Origin: Candidatus Brocadia sapporoensis
Lineage (GTDB): Bacteria > Planctomycetota > Brocadiia > Brocadiales > Brocadiaceae
Length of the DNA stretch: 64,000 nt
NCBI RefSeq assembly: GCF_001753675.2
Contig: NZ_MJUW02000117.1
Coordinates: forward strand, 17,381 to 81,380
Direction: 5' to 3'
Numbering within the stretch: the first letter of the stretch is position 1; the number at the start of each line of letters is the position of its first letter. A program made the position numbers and the translations under genes. The notes under the pieces are model-generated. The model worked only from the letters and a program-made list of their open reading frames with translations, was not told the origin of the DNA and did not search any database. Shown here piece by piece: positions 1 through 8,845 of the stretch.

Positions 1-341
1 TCTTCCTTATGGATACCAACAATAACTGTCAGCTTATTTTGCAAAAATCCCCGCCCGACAATCCGCGGTACTATCTTTGTTACCCCAAAGATTTTTTTAA
101 TTTCATCCAGATATTTCAGAGAAATAGCTGCATTCCTGCCAAATTCGTCAGAGGTCAGATAGAGATCTGCGCCGGCGTTTACGGAGTTGAGTGATTGTGA
201 ACGAATCCCTTCTGAAATGGCAATAGCTGTTATAAAAGGCGTGAGAATAGCAATAATGCATAGGCAAACGACAACGGTTTTTGTCCTGTGCCGTAACAAA
301 TTTTCGGTTGCAAGAAAGAGGAGATTTAAATGCTTATGCAT
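1..341 (-). CDS. FtsX/MacB-like ABC transporter permease, N-terminal part (cut by window edge)
   Basis: The minus-strand frame is open from an ATG at 341 to the left edge and gives about 113 residues. The start is MHKHLNLLFLATENLLRHRT, followed by a hydrophobic segment at about residues 23-42 and then a soluble stretch with GADLYLTSDEFG. One N-terminal membrane helix followed by a large periplasmic domain is the layout of FtsX/MacB-type permeases, which work with an ATPase to move lipoproteins or peptides or to do mechanical work across the inner membrane. There is no strong ribosome binding site before the ATG. The membrane-protein nature is clear; the family is inferred from the start alone, and the C-terminal helices lie outside the window. 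Confidence 0.6.
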   Translation of the reverse strand, partial: MHKHLNLLFLATENLLRHRTKTVVVCLCIIAILTPFITAIAISEGIRSQSLNSVNAGADLYLTSDEFGRNAAISLKYLDEIKKIFGVTKIVPRIVGRGFLQNKLTVIVGIHKE

Positions 342-951
342 TATTTAAGGCTAAGATGGTATTTATAAGAAATTCATATTTGCCGTAAAATTACCGAAAC
401 ACGAATTCATCTCTATCAAGAGGGCTTGGGGGGTGTCTTGGTAGTTTCGAGACAAAAGTTGTCAAATTTTAAAATAATATTATATCGATAATATTCTCGT
501 CTATTCAATGTAATTATACCTGTTTCAGCAGAAAATATATTTTAGTATTTTGTTTTATTCCCGGAACTTTTCTGTATAATAAGCTTATACTTTAATCGTT
601 AAGCGGCATTGTTATCAGGTATTTCAGATTCAGATTACCTGCTACGCAGAAACAGCAATTCGTAACCATTCATACCTTATACTCATTGAACATTGTGTTC
701 GGTAGTATGGGCAGAACTACGGAATAGTCGCTAACTGAAGTAGATAATTGGCTATTCGTGGTTTCCCAATATCAATCAGACCGGACAAGAGTCTCTGACC
801 CAAAATACTGGTTTATAGCACACATTCAAATTGTCTCCCCCAACTTTTGAATAATCGCGGCTGATTCGTTCTGGGTACCACAAACAGGACTTGGGCTATC
901 ATTTATCAGAGGGCCGTGAACTGGCTCATATTTTAACTATAAGGAGTTTTC
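342..951. other. Intergenic region between divergent genes
   Basis: About 610 bases without a credible gene, between the minus-strand permease and the plus-strand helicase. A TATAAT box at 575-580 could be a -10 element, but no good -35 lies 16-18 bases upstream. No tRNA, hairpin terminator or repeat shared with the rest of the window was seen. Confidence 0.4.
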
Positions 952-2283
952 GTGAATTTTAAATCATTTCATTTCCATCCGCACATAGCGGCTGGTGTGC
1001 AGGCGGCCGGGTACACTACTCCCACGCCCGTACAACTTCAATCTATTCCGCCGATTCTTCAGGGACATGATATTATGGCCCTGGCTCAGACCGGAACCGG
1101 CAAAACCGCTGCATTTGTGTTACCGATTTTACAGCGTTTGATGCAAGGGCCACGCGGACGTCTTCGCGCCCTCATAATTGCACCCACGCGTGAGCTGGCA
1201 GAGCAAATACATGACACGATCGGAGAAATGGGCGGGCAAACAGGATTAAGCAGCGTTACTATTTATGGGGGTGTGGCTATAAACCCACAAATCCAGAAAC
1301 TGCGGAGCGGTGCGGAAATTGCCGTAGCGTGCCCCGGTCGTCTCCTCGACCATATCAGACAGGGCACGATCAATACATCAACGATAGAAATTCTCGTGCT
1401 GGATGAGGCAGACCGCATGTTCGACATGGGCTTTCTGCCCGATGTACGGAAGATATTACGGCACCTGCCGGCGCAGCGGCAGACACTGTTTTTCTCGGCC
1501 ACGATGCCTTCCGACATCCGGCATCTGGCACACGACATCTTGCGTACCCCGGTTACTATACAAATCGACCACACCGTACCATTAACCACCGTCTCACATG
1601 CGTTATATCCGGTCGATCAACACCTGAAAACTGCAATGCTGATGGAGATTTTGCACCACACCGATACAGAGTCTGTACTCGTTTTCACCCGTACCAAGCA
1701 TCGCGCCAGACAGATAGCACGGCACTTAGGAAAAGCGGGCTACCGTGCAACCTCGCTGCAGGGTAATTTATCGCAAAACCAGCGACAAGCTGCACTCGAT
1801 GGTTTCCGTGACGGGTCTTTTAAGATACTGGTGGCAACCGATATCGCTGCTCGTGGTATTGATGTTTCACAGATCTCCCATGTAATTAACTACGACATAC
1901 CCGATACCGCCGAAGCTTATACCCATCGCATTGGTCGTACCGGCCGTGCAAGCAAAACCGGAGATGCTTTTACGCTCATTACTCGGGAAGACGCCTCTAT
2001 GGTGCGCACCATAGAGAACGCCCTTGGCGTTAAACTGGAACGGCGGACCCTGAAGAACTTCAACTACAATGCACCTGCGCAGAAGACGGCATCTTCGCAT
2101 CACCAGACACAGCAAAGCCATAAACAGACTACAGCACGGCGGACAAGACAAAAAACAACCGCTTTCGGCTCCACAACCCGATCGGCTTCAACCTCAGGGA
2201 CAAAAAAACGGAGCCACCCACATTTTTTCTCTGTGACCAATTCCTCAACACGCAAGTCTCATCCTTCGCGCGGTGCACATTGA
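952..2283 (+). CDS. DEAD-box ATP-dependent RNA helicase, RhlE-like
   Basis: A 443-residue cytoplasmic RNA helicase. In order it shows the Q motif (YTTPTPVQLQSIP), Walker A AQTGTGKT, motif Ia PTRELAEQ, CPGR in place of the usual TPGR, the DEAD box VLDEADRMFDMGF, SAT, then the second RecA domain with LVFTRTKH, RGID and HRIGRTGR. The last 70 residues form a basic, Ser/Thr/His-rich tail typical of RhlE-type proteins, which unwind structured RNA in ribosome assembly and mRNA decay. The start is GTG, with AAGGAG at 941-946 as a clear ribosome binding site. By eye its codons are richer in G and C than the neighbours, which may point to transfer. Confidence 0.95.
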   Translation: MNFKSFHFHPHIAAGVQAAGYTTPTPVQLQSIPPILQGHDIMALAQTGTGKTAAFVLPILQRLMQGPRGRLRALIIAPTRELAEQIHDTIGEMGGQTGLSSVTIYGGVAINPQIQKLRSGAEIAVACPGRLLDHIRQGTINTSTIEILVLDEADRMFDMGFLPDVRKILRHLPAQRQTLFFSATMPSDIRHLAHDILRTPVTIQIDHTVPLTTVSHALYPVDQHLKTAMLMEILHHTDTESVLVFTRTKHRARQIARHLGKAGYRATSLQGNLSQNQRQAALDGFRDGSFKILVATDIAARGIDVSQISHVINYDIPDTAEAYTHRIGRTGRASKTGDAFTLITREDASMVRTIENALGVKLERRTLKNFNYNAPAQKTASSHHQTQQSHKQTTARRTRQKTTAFGSTTRSASTSGTKKRSHPHFFSVTNSSTRKSHPSRGAH

Positions 2284-2346
2284 CACTTGACAACGTTTAA
2301 CTAATAATCTATTGCGATAAAAAGAGGAACACGTTTATAAAAACAA

Positions 2347-2382
2347 AAAGCCCCAATATCCTTTTACCGATATCGGGGCTTT
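2347..2382 (-). terminator. Intrinsic terminator, probably serving both strands
   Basis: A 14-bp stem with one mismatch and an 8-base loop; the arms hold GCCCC and GGGGC. Read on the minus strand it is followed by TTTTTGTTTTT, so it best terminates the small barrel gene at 2486-2797. It also sits 64 bases after the helicase stop and can act as a two-way terminator. Confidence 0.8.
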
Positions 2383-2485
2383 CGTGGTGTAATTATAACG
2401 ACGCGTTACATAACCACTCGATATTTTTATACATTGCATCCCTTGCCAACCTGCTTTTTTCCAGTAGATCGTGATATGCAATATT

Positions 2486-2797
2486 TTATTTCATGAGGGA
2501 GTGGATCCTCTGTGTGTCAAGCAGTGCCTTTTCCATCGGAACAAGGGGTGTAATTTCTATATCAGTAAAAAACGGGAAGAGGGGTAACTTTGCAACGATT
2601 TCATCCATTTCCTCGCCGGACTCAGCGTCAATAATAGCAGCAGCCCCCCGTTTGCCCGCCAGCTTTCCTCCGGCCAGAATTTTTCCCCGCCGTTGATAAC
2701 GCGAAAAATATTCCCACTCTTTTATCACATAACCCAGAAAGTCCTTTACCGGCATCTGGGGCATCTGTTTTATTTCAACCTTTAAGAGAAATAACAT
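2486..2797 (-). CDS. Small dimeric alpha/beta-barrel protein, muconolactone isomerase-like
   Basis: A 103-residue protein starting MLFLLKVEIKQMPQMPV, with a middle block KRGAAAIIDAESGEEMDEIV and the closing FPFFTDIEITPLVPMEKAL. This is the pattern of the ferredoxin-like barrel family that includes muconolactone delta-isomerase: an N-terminal strand, a helix, a central strand containing a small-residue run, a helix, and a strand ending in I-x-P-L. The fold is supported by the pattern. No aromatic-degradation genes are nearby, so the isomerase activity itself should not be assumed. The gene stands alone and ends about 100 bases before an intrinsic terminator. Confidence 0.7.
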   Translation of the reverse strand: MLFLLKVEIKQMPQMPVKDFLGYVIKEWEYFSRYQRRGKILAGGKLAGKRGAAAIIDAESGEEMDEIVAKLPLFPFFTDIEITPLVPMEKALLDTQRIHSLMK

Positions 2798-3059
2798 GCT
2801 TGGCGCCTTTCATCTCGTATTCAACCATTTAATTTTAAGAGGATTTCGCGTAACTCCCCGCTTTTCCCTTCCTTTAAAAGATAATGGTGCCCTTTCATCG
2901 CAAAAATAGTATCAAATTCTTATCCCAGAACTGCCGCCCCCGGCTATACTCTGTCAGTCATCCTGGTTTCACCTCGAAGAGGAAATCTCTCCGGTTTAAT
3001 TCAATAGTATTGCATCGAAAGATAGGCGAAAGCCCCCTTTTTGAGCAATTACCCTTTTT

Positions 3060-3803
3060 CTACATCGCTAAACCACCATCTACGCTGATGACCTGTCCTG
3101 TGATATATTTAGCATCATCCGATAGAAGAAACGCAGCTACCTTTGCAATTTCCTCTGGTTTGCCGAATCTCCTTACCGGGATCATTTCGATCATCTTGTC
3201 TTTATATTCCTGAGGCAGGCCGGACGTCATATCCGTTTCAATAAAACCGCAGGCAATGGCATTCACCGTAATATTAGCCTTCCCTACCTCTTTTGCCAGG
3301 GCTTTTGTGAAACCAACCATGCCTGCCTTTGACGAAGAATAGTTCACCTGTCCTGCCATTCCCATCAAACCACTCACCGAGGTTATATTGAGAATACTGC
3401 CAGCCTTTTGTTTAATCATCAGGGTAATAACCGATTTGGAAAAATTATAAACACTCTTGAGATTCGTACTGATGACCTCGTCCCAATCGTTCTCTCCCAT
3501 AAGAGCAAGGAGTTTATCCCGGGTGATACCCGCATTATTTATCAGGAAATCGACCTTTCCGAATGTATCTTTAATCTCCTTTACCATGTTCTTTGCACCT
3601 TCAAAACTGGCTGCATTTACCTGGAACGAAACCGCCTTTCGACCCAAGGACTCTATCTCTTTTATCAATGCATTTGCCGCATCGGTATTTTTATTATAAT
3701 TGAAAGCCACATGACAACCGTTCTTTGCCAGCTCCAGAACAATTGCTTTTCCAATACCACGCGTTCCTCCCGTAACTATCGCTATCTTCTCCTTGAATTG
3801 CAT
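3060..3803 (-). CDS. fabG: 3-oxoacyl-[acyl-carrier-protein] reductase
   Basis: A 247-residue short-chain dehydrogenase/reductase that reduces 3-oxoacyl-ACP with NADPH in fatty-acid elongation. It has the nucleotide motif TGGTRGIG at the N-terminus, NNAG in the middle, the catalytic Ser-Tyr-Lys set in ITSVSG and YSSSKAG, and the FabG-like ending YITGQVISVDGGLAM. The length is the family norm. AAGGAGGA lies 6-13 bases before the ATG, a near-ideal ribosome binding site. No acpP or fabD is adjacent. Other short-chain reductases such as PHB-type acetoacetyl-CoA reductases look similar, but the ending favours FabG. Confidence 0.88.
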   Translation of the reverse strand: MQFKEKIAIVTGGTRGIGKAIVLELAKNGCHVAFNYNKNTDAANALIKEIESLGRKAVSFQVNAASFEGAKNMVKEIKDTFGKVDFLINNAGITRDKLLALMGENDWDEVISTNLKSVYNFSKSVITLMIKQKAGSILNITSVSGLMGMAGQVNYSSSKAGMVGFTKALAKEVGKANITVNAIACGFIETDMTSGLPQEYKDKMIEMIPVRRFGKPEEIAKVAAFLLSDDAKYITGQVISVDGGLAM

Positions 3804-3945
3804 CCATTTTCCTCCTTCCGGGGAGTTTTTTAAAAAACTAAATTCTGTAAATTTTTAATGTACAACGCTAAAAGCGAGTTTATACTAAAGAAATAAATTT
3901 TGAAATGCAAGGTAAAAAATGTTAAATAATTTATTTAGTTTGATC

Positions 3946-3973
3946 TTGACATTAGGTAAGCCGAATATATAAT
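3946..3973 (+). promoter_or_regulatory. Consensus sigma-70-type promoter
   Basis: TTGACA at 3946-3951 and TATAAT at 3968-3973, spaced by 16 bases. Both hexamers match the consensus at every position. The first start codon downstream, at 4039, belongs to the 55-residue protein. Confidence 0.8.
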
Positions 3974-4038
3974 TTTTTTGTTTTAATTATTTGCCTTTAT
4001 TTTGCACTCCCAGGAAACAGGTAAGGAGAACGGAGAAA

Positions 4039-4206
4039 ATGATTTTTGATGTAACCTATTCGACAGACAATCAACGAAAAAAAACGGAACGTCTTGCTTT
4101 TATTAAAGAGAGATACAAGAAGCTGGTGCTTGAACCAAGAAGAGAGATTGAGTTTGAAATTGAAAAAGCGTTAGATGACGAGGACGGCGATCTTGATAAT
4201 TTATAA
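4039..4206 (+). CDS. Small conserved-looking hypothetical protein, 55 residues
   Basis: Starts MIFDVTYSTDNQRKKTERL and ends in an acidic tail (DDEDGDLDNL). The middle is a highly charged predicted helix rich in Lys, Arg and Glu, with no membrane segment. The ATG at 4039 is chosen over the upstream in-frame ATG at 3991 because AAGGAG at 4023-4028 lies 10 bases before it and the upstream one has no ribosome binding site. A perfect promoter precedes the gene, so it is likely well expressed. I do not recognise the family. A small RNA- or protein-binding role would fit the charge pattern, but nothing shows it directly. Confidence 0.6.
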   Translation: MIFDVTYSTDNQRKKTERLAFIKERYKKLVLEPRREIEFEIEKALDDEDGDLDNL

Positions 4207-4257
4207 CTACCGGTTACCTGGTCTCTCTTATTCCCCGACGTTCCTCTCCAGGCATTC

Positions 4258-5373
4258 TTAAGCATAAAAACCGTATTCCGGAACACCTTCAATAGCAGTA
4301 TCATTTAAAAACCTTTTTATGCTAATCTCACGCAGTTTTACTGCTCTGCACATCATATCAACCCCTTTTCCAAGAACGGGAGGCAATGCACCTTCACCAC
4401 CGATAATAACGGGGGCAATAAATACGATAATTTTATCTGCCAAATGACCTTCGATCATCGAGGTAATAATTCTGCTCCCACCCTCCACAAGGATATTGGT
4501 CAATTTCATCTCCCCGAGATAACGGAAGAAGTCGTGTAAGTCTACACGACCACTTATATCCTTCGTTTGAATTATTTTACAGCCTACTTGCTTTAACCTC
4601 TCAATGCGCTCCTGAGGTGCATTCATGGTAACAGCAACAATGATTTCGCATTCGCTGATTGTCTTAATAAGCCGGGAAGATAACGGCAGGATAGCATTGC
4701 CATCGACAATGATCCTTCTCGGATTTCTTCCCCCTTTTAAACGGCAGGTCAACAAAGGATCATCGCGAATTACGGTGTTGATTCCCACGACAATTCCGTC
4801 CATCCATCCGCGTATCTTATGCACATACGCACGCGACTCCTCAGACGTAATCCACCGGGAGTCCCCTCCGTGTGTGGCAATCTTACCATCGAGTGACATC
4901 GCCCATTTTACAATAATGTAAGGGAGTCCTGTTTGCATCAATTTAAAAAAAGGGGCATTCAGCTTTTTAGCCTGCGATTCCATAACACCCAATCTTACTT
5001 CAATCCCTGCCTCTTTCAATTTTTGCATCCCCTTGCCAGAAGTAACAGGATTGGGATCAATAATCGGTATTATTACCTTTGTAATTCCAGCCTTTATGAT
5101 GGCATCAACACATGGCGCAGTCTTACCATAATGTGCACAGGGCTCCATGGAGATATAGAGTGTCGATCCCTTACAGTTTTCTCCCCCCTCATTGATCGCA
5201 TGTATCTCAGCATGCGCTCCGCCAAAAATCTGGTGATACCCTTTTCCTATAATCTCACCATTTTTTATCAGCACTGCCCCCACCATGGGATTGGGCTCTA
5301 CCTTTCCACGCGCTTTTTCTGCCAATTCCAAGGCAAGCATCATATATTTTTCATCGGTATCAGGCGCAGTCAT
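4258..5373 (-). CDS. ribD: Bifunctional riboflavin deaminase/reductase
   Basis: A 371-residue fusion that catalyses two steps of riboflavin synthesis: deamination of the diaminopyrimidine from GTP cyclohydrolase II, then reduction of its ribosyl chain. The N-terminal deaminase has the zinc ligands His54, Cys79 and Cys88 with Glu56 as the proton shuttle (HAEIHAI, PCAHYGKTAPC). The C-terminal RibD-C domain begins near ITSEESR and holds RIIVDGNAILP and NILVEGGS. The usual length is about 360-370 residues. ribBA, the enzyme before it in the pathway, is 7 kb away on the same strand and not in the same operon. Confidence 0.95.
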   Translation of the reverse strand: MTAPDTDEKYMMLALELAEKARGKVEPNPMVGAVLIKNGEIIGKGYHQIFGGAHAEIHAINEGGENCKGSTLYISMEPCAHYGKTAPCVDAIIKAGITKVIIPIIDPNPVTSGKGMQKLKEAGIEVRLGVMESQAKKLNAPFFKLMQTGLPYIIVKWAMSLDGKIATHGGDSRWITSEESRAYVHKIRGWMDGIVVGINTVIRDDPLLTCRLKGGRNPRRIIVDGNAILPLSSRLIKTISECEIIVAVTMNAPQERIERLKQVGCKIIQTKDISGRVDLHDFFRYLGEMKLTNILVEGGSRIITSMIEGHLADKIIVFIAPVIIGGEGALPPVLGKGVDMMCRAVKLREISIKRFLNDTAIEGVPEYGFYA

Positions 5374-5498
5374 AGGATTTTATGAAATATCTTTGCTTCA
5401 TTATCAACGACCACAGAGTTTACAAAACACGATACCATCTGACGGATACAAAATACTATGAATTCTTTAGCAGGAGAGTCTGTTACACACCAGATGCT

Positions 5499-6803
5499 CT
5501 AAATATGCAGATTAACGGTGTCAGGGTTTATTTTTCCACTCCGTAAGGCTTCTAACTTCTGAAAATAATCGGGAAACGTCTTTGCAACACACTCGGGATT
5601 TTTGATGGCAATACCAGATGCGCGCAGTCCAATTAACGCAAAACTCATAGCCATCCTGTGATCATCATAGGTTTCTATCACGGCCGGACATGGTGGAGAC
5701 GGTTCAATTTCAAAACCATCCTCATATTCCAACGCAGAAATCCTCAATCTTCGTAATTCATTTACCACCGCAGCAATCCGGTCGGTTTCCTTGATGCGCA
5801 TATTTTTTACATTACGGACCCGTGTCTTCCCCTGTGCAAATACCGATACCGCAGCAAGGGTCTGGGCGACATCCGGCATATCACCCATGTCGACGTCTAT
5901 GCCATGTAGCGTCCCGCCCTGTACCTCAGTCCAGTTGCTGCCCATCGCAACCTTGCAACCCATACTTTTTAAAACATCCACAAAATGAATGTCACCTTGC
6001 AAGGAATTGTTTCCAATGCCCTCAACTCTTACTTTACCGCCGGTAATAGCGGCAGCGGCAAAAAAATATGAAGCAGCCGATGCGTCCCCCTCTACTTCAT
6101 AATGCCTCGCATGGTAATGCTGTCCGGATTTTACCACGAACATTTTATATTCATGGTTCTCCACATTTACCCCAAACTGGCGCATCAGTGCCACCGTCAT
6201 ATCCACATACCGTTTTGAAACCAGATTGCCCTTCACTTCAACAATTACATCCTTTTTTGCATAGGGAGATGTCATCAATAAAGCGCTGAAATATTGACTG
6301 CTCAAATCACCTTTTACCACGGCGAATCCTCCCTGCAATCCTTTCCCGTGGATCAACACCGGCGGACAACCATCATGGTTTTTTGACACGACATCCGCCC
6401 CCAATTGCCTTAAACCATCAAGCAAATCCTGTATAGGCCTTTGTCGCATGCGCACCACGCCGTCTATTTCATACTCCCCGTTGCCCAGGGTCAACATAGC
6501 TGTCAAAAATCTCATCGCAGTCCCTGCATTCCCAACGAACAAATTTGCCCGTTTTACAGGAATAATCCCTCTTTTCCCTTGTATCACAAACCTGTTGGCA
6601 TTTTGTCGCTCCTCGATGGGGATCCCCAATGTATTTAAGCTGGATGCCATGTATTTGGTATCATCGCTAAAAAGAGCATTGGTAATCGTGGATTCTCCGT
6701 CAGCCAATGCCGCCGTAATAAACGCACGGTTTGTATAACTCTTCGAGCCAGGAACCGTGATAACTGCATCAATTGTTCCGACTATAGGTTTTATCTCTAT
6801 CAC
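5499..6803 (-). CDS. aroA: 3-phosphoshikimate 1-carboxyvinyltransferase (EPSP synthase)
   Basis: Transfers the enolpyruvyl group of PEP to shikimate 3-phosphate in the chorismate pathway. The sequence has the PGSKSYTNRA start of the family, GNAGTAMRFLTAM, SSQYFSALLM, IKETDRI and DDHRMAMSFA, all core substrate-binding motifs. The length of about 434 residues is normal. I chose the GTG at 6803, where AGGAAAG lies just upstream. A TTG at 6821 would add six residues but has no ribosome binding site. The gap of 125 bases to ribD suggests separate or loosely coupled transcription. Confidence 0.93.
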   Translation of the reverse strand: MIEIKPIVGTIDAVITVPGSKSYTNRAFITAALADGESTITNALFSDDTKYMASSLNTLGIPIEERQNANRFVIQGKRGIIPVKRANLFVGNAGTAMRFLTAMLTLGNGEYEIDGVVRMRQRPIQDLLDGLRQLGADVVSKNHDGCPPVLIHGKGLQGGFAVVKGDLSSQYFSALLMTSPYAKKDVIVEVKGNLVSKRYVDMTVALMRQFGVNVENHEYKMFVVKSGQHYHARHYEVEGDASAASYFFAAAAITGGKVRVEGIGNNSLQGDIHFVDVLKSMGCKVAMGSNWTEVQGGTLHGIDVDMGDMPDVAQTLAAVSVFAQGKTRVRNVKNMRIKETDRIAAVVNELRRLRISALEYEDGFEIEPSPPCPAVIETYDDHRMAMSFALIGLRASGIAIKNPECVAKTFPDYFQKLEALRSGKINPDTVNLHI

Positions 6804-6821
6804 CTTAAGACTTTCCTGCAA

Positions 6822-7382
6822 AAATAATAACCCATATTTTCAACAATATACATGAACCATTATTACAAGCATCGGCGAAGCAATGCTGGTATGAAATTGA
6901 TTTGTTGCACTGTTCTTTGTAATGACAACTCATTTTTCAGGTGGACAGGCTGATCACTATTATTGTCGAGTCTGGTGTGCATGGCAGCGTTTTAATCACG
7001 CCCTTGGCAACTTCGTCTCCCTGTATTCTCCATTTTGCGGCTTGATTATAAGCTGGCTCATAATTTCCGTATGTTGAAATATCTGGTAATGCTGAATATT
7101 TCGACGAGTTCCCCTGTCAAAACAACATGAATCCAAACGTCAAAAAAGAGTCTGGAATCATAGACGGGAAATTTCTTGCATCAGAGCGCTCTGAAATATC
7201 AGATATCAAATCTATTTCACGAAATTCATACTTCAACTCTGTCAGGGTTTGAAACCCTGACAGAGTTTATTTTATTCATATCTTTGCTAAATCTTTACGA
7301 AGTCCTTCCCTCGTAAATTCGGAACAGATCCAACCCTCTCAGTTGAGAAATTGCAGAAGCAAGATGGTCCTGTGCAGCCCGA
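6822..7382. other. Intergenic region holding a dispersed inverted-repeat element
   Basis: About 560 bases between aroA and the DUF4139 gene. No open frame with a ribosome binding site was found. The only clear structure is the 75-bp repeat element at 7217-7291. Confidence 0.5.
7217..7291 (+). repeat. Dispersed 75-bp element with perfect 33-base palindrome (copy A)
   Basis: The core at 7235-7267 has two 16-base arms (AACTCTGTCAGGGTTT and its complement) around one G. The whole 75 bases recur in the opposite orientation at 25733-25807, with about 10 differences. It is non-coding and small, with no transposase, so it looks like a miniature element or REP-type repeat. As RNA the core would form a very stable hairpin about 115 bases after the end of the DUF4139 gene. 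Confidence 0.8.
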
Positions 7383-8753
7383 CTACCAGCGATATAAGAC
7401 TGTGTATTTTACAACGGTCTCTGCATCCTTCTTCACCGGTATTACAAATTCGATAGTGCGGGCGTCCTTTTTATTATAGGCATGAGATGATTCTCGTATT
7501 TCCCAGTCACCCCAGAGATGCTCCGTTACTAATACTTCAATGTCCTCTTTTTTATGATTGCGCAATTTGATTTCCCATGTTTCTTCCCGAGCCCGGTCGC
7601 CCAATTGTTTATTGCTCGTTTGTTTTCGTTCCCCTACCACATCAAAGGCATCTCCGACATATAAACGGATTTTTTCATCCTTCGGGGTATGGTCGATCTG
7701 ATCTTCTCCAACAAAAATCTGCGATTGATCCTCGTCTGACTTATAGACTCGCACCTTCCCCGCAGGAATAGGGAGTCCCAGCCCATTTTTTTCAGAATTT
7801 TCAAATTCTAATTTTACATTAATTTTCTTTTCGTTTTTCGATCCGTCATATTCATAAATCTTTTTCACAGGTGTTGTGGCCGTGGGGAAAAGCGAGAGCT
7901 GTTTTATCTGGTTATTTTTAATTGTAGCAACACGTTGGAGCGTATAGAGATGGTATTCGAAAAATGCTTTTTCCTCAAATTGTCTGACCGATGCGGCCTT
8001 CGCCATTACCCGCTCCTCATACTCCGCGTAACGTGGTAACGGCGGAGATACCCGATGGACATCACCGGCTATCAATTTTAGCCTGGCGTTCTCGTAATCG
8101 GTACCCGATTGATTATCAACGGAAACCCATGCAGACAAATCTAGTTTTGTATCATCATGGTTTACCAGAGCAACGTATTCTGCATGCCAACCAATCCCTT
8201 CCGTTACATAGCTCGTTTCCATATGATGCTTACCGCTTTTTTCGCTCGAGAGATACCACACCAGAGTTGGGCGGGTGATTAAACCTGCAGGCAGCTTGGG
8301 AAAGTCAATATTCTGAATGTTCGCCATTGCAATGGCTTGAATTCCGCCATCCTTTTTCTCAAGAACCACGTTTCCACCGACGCTCAGTAACTTTCCCTCA
8401 AAAATCTTGCCCTCTTTGGTAAAGAGCTGAACAGCCTGATCGATATATTTCTGCAATATTTTTTCTGCACTCACCAGGTCATATTCATAGTTCTGTTCGA
8501 GAATTGCAACCTGATCAGTAGCTGTCAGTGATTTAAAATGGACTGAAGTGGGATCGATCTTTGAGGCGACGTCTGTAAAACGAATCTCTTGAGTACCAGC
8601 CTTTAACTCCATCTCACGAACGTCGCGAACGAGACCGAAATTATTCTGATAGATAGTAATGGATACTTGTTTCTCCTGCGCCGTAGAATCGGCATTCAAA
8701 ACCAGAAAAAGCGCCAAACCGGATAAAAGGACACCGAGAATCTTTTTTTTCAT
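7383..8753 (-). CDS. Secreted DUF4139 domain protein
   Basis: 456 residues with a signal peptide (MKKKILGVLLSGLALFLVL, cleavage likely near ADSTA-QE). After an N-terminal region with a short beta-rich stretch, the DUF4139 part runs from about residue 170 to the end, with GWHAEYVALVN, LSAWVSVDNQSGTDYENARLKLIAG and the C-terminal block EDIEVLVTEHLWGDWEI. Such proteins are exported, mostly beta-sandwich, and of unknown function. GGGAGGGG shortly before the ATG is the ribosome binding site. The gene starts 92 bases after the AmpG-like transporter ends, and the two may be cotranscribed. Confidence 0.82.
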   Translation of the reverse strand: MKKKILGVLLSGLALFLVLNADSTAQEKQVSITIYQNNFGLVRDVREMELKAGTQEIRFTDVASKIDPTSVHFKSLTATDQVAILEQNYEYDLVSAEKILQKYIDQAVQLFTKEGKIFEGKLLSVGGNVVLEKKDGGIQAIAMANIQNIDFPKLPAGLITRPTLVWYLSSEKSGKHHMETSYVTEGIGWHAEYVALVNHDDTKLDLSAWVSVDNQSGTDYENARLKLIAGDVHRVSPPLPRYAEYEERVMAKAASVRQFEEKAFFEYHLYTLQRVATIKNNQIKQLSLFPTATTPVKKIYEYDGSKNEKKINVKLEFENSEKNGLGLPIPAGKVRVYKSDEDQSQIFVGEDQIDHTPKDEKIRLYVGDAFDVVGERKQTSNKQLGDRAREETWEIKLRNHKKEDIEVLVTEHLWGDWEIRESSHAYNKKDARTIEFVIPVKKDAETVVKYTVLYRW

Positions 8754-8845
8754 TTTACCGCCCCTCCCTTGTTAAATACTGTAAATGCATATCACAAACT
8801 CCCCGACAAAATGACATTGTAATGCTAATTGAAACGGATAGCAAG

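Noticed and set aside
9..194. 61-codon plus-strand frame at the left edge
   Set aside because: It is antisense to the FtsX-like permease frame, which has a membrane helix and a continuous reading to the edge.
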